Source: Streptomyces spinosus
GTDB lineage: Bacteria > Actinomycetota > Actinomycetes > Streptomycetales > Streptomycetaceae
NCBI RefSeq assembly: GCF_020400655.1
Contig: NZ_JAINRC010000010.1
Span: 1-64,000, forward strand
Length of the DNA: 64,000 bases
Direction of reading: 5' to 3'
Numbering within the stretch: the first letter of the stretch is position 1; every line of letters starts with the position of its first letter. A program made the position numbers and the translations under genes. Below the pieces are notes generated by a model. That model was not told the DNA's origin and did not search any database. It saw nothing but the letters and a program-made list of their open reading frames with translations. Positions 57,889 to 64,000 of this stretch are shown here, piece by piece.

Positions 57889-60800
57889 ATGGCAAAGTTC
57901 CGCCTCACGGCGGCGATATCAACAGGATTGGTACTGCTTGCCGGCGCCGTACCCAGCTCCGCCGTGGCGCGGACGGCGACCAGCGGTACCGTCACTCGTC
58001 CCACGGCAGAACCGGGCGCACGCTCCACGAGCGTGCGGCTGATCACCGGGGACCAGGTGACCGTGACATCGCTGCCCGGCGGACGGCGCACCGCGTCGGT
58101 GCGGCCCGGCCCCGGTCGCGAGCACATCCCCTTCGAGACGTTCGAGGAGGACGACAAGTCGCTGACCGTGCTCCCGTGGGACGCCGAGGCCCTGGTGTCC
58201 GCGGGCGCGCTGGACCGCCGGCTGTTCGACGTGACCGCCCTGATCTCGCAGGGCTACGACGAGGCACACACCTCCGCGCTCCCGCTGATCGTGTCCTCGG
58301 AGCCGTCCCGGGAGGGGGCCAGGGTCACCGCCGACGCGGCCCGCGCCGCCGCGGCCACCGCCGACCGGCTCCTGGCGCTCAACACGCCGGGGACCGCGTC
58401 CCGGAAGCTGCCGAGCATCCACGCACGGTCACTGCGGGTCGCCGACCGGCAACTGGGCGACTTCTGGAAGACGTTGAACCCCGGCGGCAAGGCCGGCCTC
58501 GCCCGTGCCGCACGGACGCCGCGGGTCTCGCTGGACGCCAGGGTGAAGGCCGTACTGGACCGCAGCACCGCGCAGATCAACGCCCCCACCGCCTGGAAGG
58601 CGGGTGACGAGGGCCAGGGCGTCAAGGTGGCCGTGCTCGACACGGGTGCCGACGCGAGCCATCCCGACCTGGCGGGCCGTATCGCCGAAGCCGAGGACTT
58701 CTCGGGCAGTGCCAACACGGACGACCACTTCGGTCACGGTACGCACGTCGCCTCCATCGTCGGCGGCAGCGGCGCCGCGTCGGGCGGGACCCGGCGGGGT
58801 GTGGCGCCCCGGGCCGACCTCCTCATCGGCAAGGTCCTGGGCGACGACGGTTACGGGAGCGAGTCGGCCGTCATCGACGGCATGCAGTGGGCGGCACGCG
58901 AACACGCCAAGGTCGTCAACATGAGCCTGGGGTCGGGGTCCCCGACCGACGGCACCGATCCGCTCAGTCAGGCGGTCGACTCCCTCACCGCGTCCAGCGG
59001 CACGCTCTTCGTCGTCGCGGCGGGCAACGAGGGGGAGACAGGCCCGTCCAGCGTCAGCTCGCCGGGTGCGGCCGACGCCGCGCTGACCGTGGGTGCCGTC
59101 GACCGTGACGACTCCCTCGCCCCGTTCTCCAGCCGCGGACCGCGCCTGGGCGACGGCGCGGTCAAGCCCGACGTGACCGCCCCCGGAGTCGGCATCGTCG
59201 CCGCCCGCGCCTCCGGCACCACCCTGGGCGACCCGGTCGACCCCCACTACGTCGCCCTGTCGGGGACCTCCATGGCCACCCCGCACGTCGCCGGCGCCGC
59301 CGCCCTCCTGGCCCAGCGGCACCCGGACTGGGACGCCCAGCAGCTCAAGGACGCGCTGATCAGCACCGCGCACACCGTGCCCCACACGCGGGTGACCGAA
59401 CAGGGCGGCGGCCGGATCGACGTGGCCACGGCCCTCGGCCCGGTGCAGGCCAGCGGTACCGTCACCCTCGCCCCGCTGCGGACCGGCGGACCGGGAGGGC
59501 GGCAGCAGTCGGCCACGGTCCGCTACACCAACTCCGGCGACCGTCCCGTCACGCTCTCCCTGGCCCTCACCCTGGCCACGGAATCCGGGCGCGCGCTCCC
59601 GGACGGGGTGGTCGGCCTCGGCTCCGACACGGTGCGGCTGGCCCCCGGCGCCACGGCCGAGGTGCCGCTGAGCACCGACGCCCGGCACGCGGTCCGCGGC
59701 ACCTACTACGGGTACCTCACCGCGAAGTCCGCGGACGGTGCCGTACTCACCCACACCACCGTCTCCCTCGCCGTGCACGCCCCGCAGCACGAACTGACCG
59801 TGTTCTACCGCGGCCGCGACGGCAAGGTGGTACCGGACTGGCTGCCCACGATCTGGGGCCCCGACGGATTCGTGGACTACACGGACAGGCAGGCCCACAC
59901 CGCCCTCGTGGAAGAGGGCACGTACTACGTCAGTTCGGCGTTCTACGACATGACCGACCACGGCGGCGAGGCGGGCACCGTCGTCGTCCCCGAGGTCAAG
60001 GTCACCAAGGACCGGACGGTGACGCTGAACGCCGCCGAGGCCACCCCGGTGCGCATCCGCACACCCCGCCCGGCCGAGCAGCACGGCATCCTCGGCACGA
60101 CCGTGTACCGCCGGATCGACGGTCACGGACTGATCCAGGGAGTCATGTACTTCGACGACGTCACGCACCTCTACGTCAGCCCGACCTCCCGGGTCACCGA
60201 CGGCGACTTCGAGTTCTCCTCGCGCTGGCAGCTGGTGGCGCCGCAACTGCGGGCGAAGGTCTCCGGCGGCTCCGGGGAGTTCACCCCGTTCTACGAGGCC
60301 GACTCCCCCGTCTTCCCGGACCGCGGCGCACGACTTACCGCCGTGGACGCGGGCACGTCGTCGGCGCCCGACTTCCGCCGCGCACGCGGGAAACTCGCCG
60401 TCGTACGGTACGACTTCTCCGTCTCCGAGCCGGAACTGGCCCGGTCCGCCGCGAAGGCCGGGGCCAAGGCGCTGCTGATGGTGTGGCCCGAGGACCAGGG
60501 CAGCGCCTGGACCAGGTGGCAGCCGACGGGTGAGCGCACGGCGCTGCCCGGCATGCGGGCCTCCTGGAAGGACGGCTCCGCCCTGCTGCGGCGCGTCGAG
60601 AAGGGCGCCACGACGGTGACGTTCTCCGGCACGGTGCGCAGCCCCTACCTGTACGACGTGGTGCAGGTGTCGAAGGACTTCGTCCCCCGGCAGGTCGTGC
60701 ACACCGTCTCGGAGCGGGAGAGCGCCGTGGTGCGCAGCACGTACACCCGCACCGGTGCCTCGACGTGGGCCAGCGAGCAGCGCTTCGCGTGGCGGCCGTA

Positions 60801-61719
60801 CCAGGAGACCGCGTGGAACCAGTACAGCCGGTACGTCCCGGTGGGCCGGGAGCGCGTCGAGTACGTGACCGGCGGGGACACGCTGTGGAACCACGTCGTG
60901 CACCACGACGTCGTGGACGTTCCCGACCTGCCGCTGGCGGCCGGCATGCGCAACGCGCCGCGCACCTACCGTCCCGGCCAGGGCGCCACGGAGCGGTGGT
61001 TCGGAGCGCCGGTCCGCCCGTCCGTCCCCCGCGGCTGGACCATGCCGTCGGTCCGCAACGGCGACACCCTGAGCGTGTACGTCCCGGAGTTCACCGATTC
61101 CGACGCCGGTCACTGGTCGTTCGCGGAGTCGAGCGGCTTCGGCACCGGCCGGGCGGCCGCCGTCGACGACGTCGCCTCGGCGGTGCTGTACCGCGACGGA
61201 AAGCAGACCGCGGTCTCCGACAACGGAGCGTGGGGCAACTTCGAAGTGGCCCCGGGCGACGCCCGGTTCCGGCTCGATCTGACGACCGCCCGGGTCTCGG
61301 ACGACTGGCGCCTGGGCGTGCGCACGCACACCTCGTGGACGTTCCGCTCGGACACCACGGCCGGCCCCGCCCCGCTGCCGCTGCTCCAGCTCGACTACGC
61401 CGTACCGGCCGACGCGCAGGGCGCCGTGAGCCGGGCGCGGGCGCACCGCCTGGGCTTCACCGTCCGCATGCAGGACGGCATGGCCGCCCCGCGCGGCGTT
61501 CACCTGAAGGCCGAGGCGTCGTACGACGGCGGGAAGACCTGGACCACGGCGCGCACCGAGCGGCACGGCGACGGCCGGCAGTTCACGGCCACCGTCAAGC
61601 GGCCGTCGAAGGTGCGCGGTGACGCGTACGTGACGCTCCGCGTGACCGCCACGGACGCGGCCGGCGACAGCGTGCGCCAGACCGTGGAGCGGGCGTACCT
61701 GCACCGCGGTACGGCGTGA
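57889..61719 (+). CDS. Large secreted S8 subtilase with PA-domain insert
   Basis: A 1276-residue exported protease. Signal peptide FRLTAAISTGLVLLAGAVPS (cleavage near AVA-RT) and a propeptide precede the S8 domain: Asp in KVAVLDTGADASHPDLAGRI (about 250), His in HFGHGTHVASIVGGSG (about 285), Asn in VVAAGNEGETGPSSVSSPGA and Ser in LSGTSMATPHVAGAAALLAQ (about 460). Beta-sandwich domains follow, with a protease-associated (PA) module near 825-870 (GKLAVVRYDFSVSEPELARS, AAKAGAKALLMVW) and about 400 further residues with no known catalytic motif. ATG 57889 is preferred to GTG 57856 (GAAAGG upstream). It probably degrades extracellular protein. Confidence 0.93.
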   Translation: MAKFRLTAAISTGLVLLAGAVPSSAVARTATSGTVTRPTAEPGARSTSVRLITGDQVTVTSLPGGRRTASVRPGPGREHIPFETFEEDDKSLTVLPWDAEALVSAGALDRRLFDVTALISQGYDEAHTSALPLIVSSEPSREGARVTADAARAAAATADRLLALNTPGTASRKLPSIHARSLRVADRQLGDFWKTLNPGGKAGLARAARTPRVSLDARVKAVLDRSTAQINAPTAWKAGDEGQGVKVAVLDTGADASHPDLAGRIAEAEDFSGSANTDDHFGHGTHVASIVGGSGAASGGTRRGVAPRADLLIGKVLGDDGYGSESAVIDGMQWAAREHAKVVNMSLGSGSPTDGTDPLSQAVDSLTASSGTLFVVAAGNEGETGPSSVSSPGAADAALTVGAVDRDDSLAPFSSRGPRLGDGAVKPDVTAPGVGIVAARASGTTLGDPVDPHYVALSGTSMATPHVAGAAALLAQRHPDWDAQQLKDALISTAHTVPHTRVTEQGGGRIDVATALGPVQASGTVTLAPLRTGGPGGRQQSATVRYTNSGDRPVTLSLALTLATESGRALPDGVVGLGSDTVRLAPGATAEVPLSTDARHAVRGTYYGYLTAKSADGAVLTHTTVSLAVHAPQHELTVFYRGRDGKVVPDWLPTIWGPDGFVDYTDRQAHTALVEEGTYYVSSAFYDMTDHGGEAGTVVVPEVKVTKDRTVTLNAAEATPVRIRTPRPAEQHGILGTTVYRRIDGHGLIQGVMYFDDVTHLYVSPTSRVTDGDFEFSSRWQLVAPQLRAKVSGGSGEFTPFYEADSPVFPDRGARLTAVDAGTSSAPDFRRARGKLAVVRYDFSVSEPELARSAAKAGAKALLMVWPEDQGSAWTRWQPTGERTALPGMRASWKDGSALLRRVEKGATTVTFSGTVRSPYLYDVVQVSKDFVPRQVVHTVSERESAVVRSTYTRTGASTWASEQRFAWRPYQETAWNQYSRYVPVGRERVEYVTGGDTLWNHVVHHDVVDVPDLPLAAGMRNAPRTYRPGQGATERWFGAPVRPSVPRGWTMPSVRNGDTLSVYVPEFTDSDAGHWSFAESSGFGTGRAAAVDDVASAVLYRDGKQTAVSDNGAWGNFEVAPGDARFRLDLTTARVSDDWRLGVRTHTSWTFRSDTTAGPAPLPLLQLDYAVPADAQGAVSRARAHRLGFTVRMQDGMAAPRGVHLKAEASYDGGKTWTTARTERHGDGRQFTATVKRPSKVRGDAYVTLRVTATDAAGDSVRQTVERAYLHRGTA

Positions 61720-61758
61720 CGCGCGGACGACGCTGACGCGCTCGCGCGGACACCCGGT

Positions 61759-61800
61759 GCGGCGGGTGCCGGGCCCCGTCGTGGGCCCGGCACCCGCCGC
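61759..61800. terminator. Perfect 18-bp hairpin between convergent genes
   Basis: Positions 61759-61776 and 61783-61800 are perfect complements around the loop CGTCGT, 40 bp after the subtilase stop. It separates it from the convergent regulator gene. Confidence 0.85.
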
Positions 61801-61878
61801 GTCCGTCGGAGACAGGGGCGGACCGTGGCAGTGGCCGGCACGCGCCCGGGACCCCGCGCCCCTGGTGCGGGTGCCCGT

Positions 61879-62883
61879 TCACAGCCAGCCGCGTCGCGAT
61901 GCCTGCCAGGCGAGCTGCATACGTGTCACCGCGCCGGCGCGCTCCATCATCCCCTGGATGCGGCGCTGGACCGTCCGGCGGCTCAGCCCCATCTGCGAGG
62001 CGATCGCCTTGTCGGCGACCCCCGCCACGAGCAGCGACAGCAGCTTGCGGTCGGTGGCCGAGAGCGAGTCGGCCGGACCCGCACCGTCGGCCCCGGCGAG
62101 CGTGCCGGTGCCGTCGATGTCCAGGGGGACGGCGTCCTCCCAGTAGCAGTCGAAGAGGGCGAGGAGGGCCGCGAGCAGGTTGCTGTCCCTGACCAGTGCG
62201 GTGGTCGGTTCCTCCGGGCTGCCGTGCGGTCCGCCGGCCACGAGGGGGAAGACGGCGACGGACCGGTCGGCGATGGCCAGACGCAGCGGCAGGTGCGGTA
62301 CGGCACGGGCCACCTCACCGGCCCGGACACCCGCCACCACGTTCTCCAGGGCCCCCTCGTCGTCGAAGAACGCCTTCTCGTACAGCACTCGGTAGCGCAC
62401 GCCCCGGGCCAGCGCCTCGAACTCCTCGGTGTTGGTGCCCGACGGCATGGCCACGTACTGGGCCTTGCAGAACCACAGCATCTCGTGGCGCGCGCTCGAC
62501 TGGATCTGCCGGAGTTGCTGGCGCAGGGCCTCCGCACCGGTGATCACCTCCAGCAACTGGCCGGCGTCATGCCTGCGCATCGTCTCCCGATAGGACTCGA
62601 TGAGCCGTGCGGCCTCGAACCGGGCCAGGTCCAGCGCGTCGGCGCTGCGCTTCAGCCGGGGCAGCAGCGCGACCTCGGGCGGAGCGGGGCGGAACACCCG
62701 GGGGGTGCCGTCCGTGTGGGTGGCGAGGCCCTTGGTGACCAGTGAGTCCAGGATCCGCCCGGTCTCCGCGTCGGTCAGGCGGGCCCGCTGGGCGATGTCC
62801 TCCCGGGTGGCCCGGCCGGAGGTCACGAGCATCTGGTAGAGGGCTTCCTCCTCGGGCGAGACGCCAGCCGCCTCCAGCGCCAC
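61879..62883 (-). CDS. TrmB-like/LuxR hybrid transcriptional regulator
   Basis: A 334-residue regulator with helix-turn-helix domains at both ends. The N-terminal TrmB-like winged helix (SPEEEALYQMLVTSGRATRE, LTDAETGRILDSLVTKGLAT) is followed by a central phospholipase-D/TrmB-like sensor region (VITGAEALRQQLRQIQSSAR, YRVLYEKAFFDDEGALENVV) and a C-terminal LuxR HTH (LSATDRKLLSLLVAGVADKA, IASQMGLSRRTVQRRIQGMM). GTG 62883 is chosen from the GGGAGG box 5 nt upstream. Streptomyces has many such orphan regulators. It converges on the subtilase gene and may control it, without direct evidence. Confidence 0.88.
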   Translation of the reverse strand: MALEAAGVSPEEEALYQMLVTSGRATREDIAQRARLTDAETGRILDSLVTKGLATHTDGTPRVFRPAPPEVALLPRLKRSADALDLARFEAARLIESYRETMRRHDAGQLLEVITGAEALRQQLRQIQSSARHEMLWFCKAQYVAMPSGTNTEEFEALARGVRYRVLYEKAFFDDEGALENVVAGVRAGEVARAVPHLPLRLAIADRSVAVFPLVAGGPHGSPEEPTTALVRDSNLLAALLALFDCYWEDAVPLDIDGTGTLAGADGAGPADSLSATDRKLLSLLVAGVADKAIASQMGLSRRTVQRRIQGMMERAGAVTRMQLAWQASRRGWL

Positions 62884-63610
62884 GGACGCCTCCCGGAATC
62901 TTGGAATCCACCGTTTGAATATCGTACTACGGTGGGCCGCACGGCCCCGCTGCCTCTGTGCGTCGCGGCCGAGCATCTCGAGAAGGCCATGGAGTGGGTC
63001 GCGGACGAGGTGGCACCGCGACTGACCTGACGCCGCGGCAGGAAAGGCCGCCGGGCTGATGAGGCTGCCGCTTCGAGGGGGCGTCCGCCTGGCGCCACGC
63101 GCCTGGACAGCGCCTCCTAGACCCCGCCTCTACGACGTGCCGCCGGACCGTGGTCCCACCGCTCACACCCGTCCCGGCGCGGATGTGTCCCGCCGTCACC
63201 TCGCCGGCCGCCATCGATCACATGTGCAACCACCTGGCGCACCCATGCTGGCCTCCCACCCCACTCGGCAGGGCTGGCCGAGTGGCGCCCCGCGCCGCCA
63301 AGGCCGCATGGCAGGAATACGACGCCCTGAGAATCCGCTCGAACCCCCCGCACGCCGCACCGGCCGGAGCGCAGCACACCCCGGCCCGCCCGCACGCGCA
63401 CGGACCGACGACCGTGCCCTTTCCTCATTCGCTATAGCCATGGTCCGCCAGAACCCGTCACAAGGCGGCGGAACCGGTCAGACATCGATCCACGCCTCAG
63501 GGGTTGACACGGGCCGCTGCGCCACCCAGCCTTTGGCAACGTTGTCATTCCTCCTGCGTCAGACCCGGAGAGGTCCGGACCGCACCGCTTTTTGATGGGA
63601 CGTCACGCTC
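62884..63610 (+). other. Intergenic region with a 32-codon C-terminal fragment
   Basis: The LuxR gene promoter and the promoter of the right-end gene lie here. At 62932-63030 a plus-strand frame reads VGRTAPLPLCVAAEHLEKAM followed by EWVADEVAPRLT and a stop. It looks like the end of an enzyme but no upstream part exists, so it may be debris. The remaining ~570 bases show no gene. Confidence 0.4.
63504..63547 (+). promoter_or_regulatory. Promoter elements and LacI-type operator of the right-end gene
   Basis: TTGACA at 63504-63509 is a consensus -35 box, although the expected -10 position is poor. TGGCAACGTTGTCA at 63534-63547 is a near-perfect palindrome (one mismatched pair) centred on CG, typical of LacI-family operators controlling sugar genes. 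It lies about 65 bp before ATG 63611. Confidence 0.55.
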
Positions 63611-64000
63611 ATGACAGATCAGTCGGATCCGTCGCGGCATCCGTCGCGACGGGCCATCGTCACCACGGGTACCACCCTGCTGGCCGGGTTCGGCCTCGGC
63701 CTGCCTTCTGCGGCGACCGCGGTCGCCGCGCCCGGCGGCGCGCCGGTGGACTCCGCCGCCTCCCCCGGTGAGCTGGCGCTCTACCGGCCGGTCTCGGTCT
63801 CTTCGACGGCCTACGCCGCCACCCCCGGTTCCTTCGTGGTCGACCGCCTCTCCTCCCCCGGTGTCAGGGGCAGCGGCTGGCGTGCCGAGGGCGGCGACCC
63901 GCAGTGGATAGCCGTCGACCTCCAGGCGGCCTGCGAGGTCACGCGGGTCCGCCTCACCTTCGAGGCCGACGCCTCCGACCCGGTGTACACGCCGCCCACC
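63611..64000 (+). CDS. Exported discoidin-domain protein, probable glycosidase N-terminus (partial)
   Basis: 130 codons are visible before the window ends. A twin-arginine-type signal (SRRAIVTTGTTLLAGFGLGL) is followed by an F5/8-type-C/discoidin-like domain: LALYRPVSVSSTAYAATPGS, FVVDRLSSPG, SGWRAEGGDPQWIAVDLQAA and CEVTRVRLTFEADASDPVYT. This arrangement is common at the start of secreted GH2-type glycosidases of Streptomyces, so a carbohydrate-active enzyme is the best guess. The catalytic domain lies beyond the window. A LacI-type operator upstream supports sugar control. Confidence 0.7.
   Translation, partial: MTDQSDPSRHPSRRAIVTTGTTLLAGFGLGLPSAATAVAAPGGAPVDSAASPGELALYRPVSVSSTAYAATPGSFVVDRLSSPGVRGSGWRAEGGDPQWIAVDLQAACEVTRVRLTFEADASDPVYTPPT

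Noticed and set aside
58429..61704. A 1091-codon frame antisense to the subtilase
   Set aside because: No motifs and no start context; the sense strand has the full catalytic triad.
63270..63300. GGCTGGCCGAGTGG resembling a tRNA D-arm/anticodon entry
   Set aside because: No acceptor or T-arm pairing can be built around it; no tRNA genes were found in the window.
1..64000. CRISPR arrays, intact insertion sequences, attachment sites
   Set aside because: No regularly spaced repeats, transposase or integrase motifs were seen; the repeats present are short tandem or hairpin elements.

Overview
The window is very GC-rich, its coding frames end almost always in G or C, and it carries a type II polyketide synthase, twin-arginine exported glycosidases, a class F sortase, SpoIIE/HATPase signalling proteins, GlxA regulators and leaderless GTG/ATG starts. 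All of this points to a Streptomyces chromosome, probably an arm because secondary metabolism and gene debris are mixed. No rRNA, tRNA, CRISPR array or intact transposon was seen.

Region 1 (1-11.1 kb, minus strand) is one tightly coupled aromatic polyketide operon running off the left edge. In transcription order it encodes a TcmI-type cyclase, KS-alpha, chain length factor, ACP, ActIII-like ketoreductase, didomain aromatase/cyclase, an FAD monooxygenase, a tandem ABM-domain protein, a second FAD monooxygenase, a dedicated S-adenosylmethionine synthetase and a PfkB kinase. The set suggests a reduced, heavily oxidised and methylated polycyclic product (pentangular type is a guess).

Region 2 (11.7-22.9 kb) is regulatory and signalling DNA: an MmyB-like regulator divergent from an FMN reductase, a Ser/Thr kinase with a lysine-rich tail, a SufR-like regulator with a DUF3291 gene and two matching CAAC-N4-(G/A)TTG sites, a GAF-SpoIIE-HATPase protein and a convergent PP2C phosphatase. 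It also holds wreckage: a P450 lacking its heme region, a GntR gene with an internal segment inverted in place, and a sugar-ABC ATPase fragment.

Region 3 (22.9-30.4 kb) is a glycan-degradation locus: ROK regulator, alpha-galactosidase with CBM35, GH95 alpha-fucosidase and a secreted SGNH esterase. The adjacent GntR/ABC debris looks like a lost sugar-uptake system.

Region 4 (30.5-45.6 kb) mixes resistance and redox genes: a broken LysR gene, a rifamycin ADP-ribosyltransferase (arr), a universal stress protein and phosphoketolase, a three-gene ferredoxin/ferredoxin reductase/P450 system, a GlxA regulator, a second-type GAPDH, a TetX-like FAD monooxygenase, a sirtuin, and a secreted anchored protein with a class F sortase.

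Region 5 (45.6-64 kb) contains two double-VOC proteins flanking a methyltransferase, two MFS exporters (one CmlR/Cmx-like), an HD-domain hydrolase, a GlxA regulator, WrbA with a striking AT-rich palindromic operator, another methyltransferase, an AraC regulator, a sulfite-oxidase-like/flavin reductase/zinc-ribbon operon, a 1276-residue subtilase with a PA insert, a TrmB/LuxR hybrid regulator, and the start of a secreted discoidin-domain protein. Several long perfect hairpins mark transcription ends.
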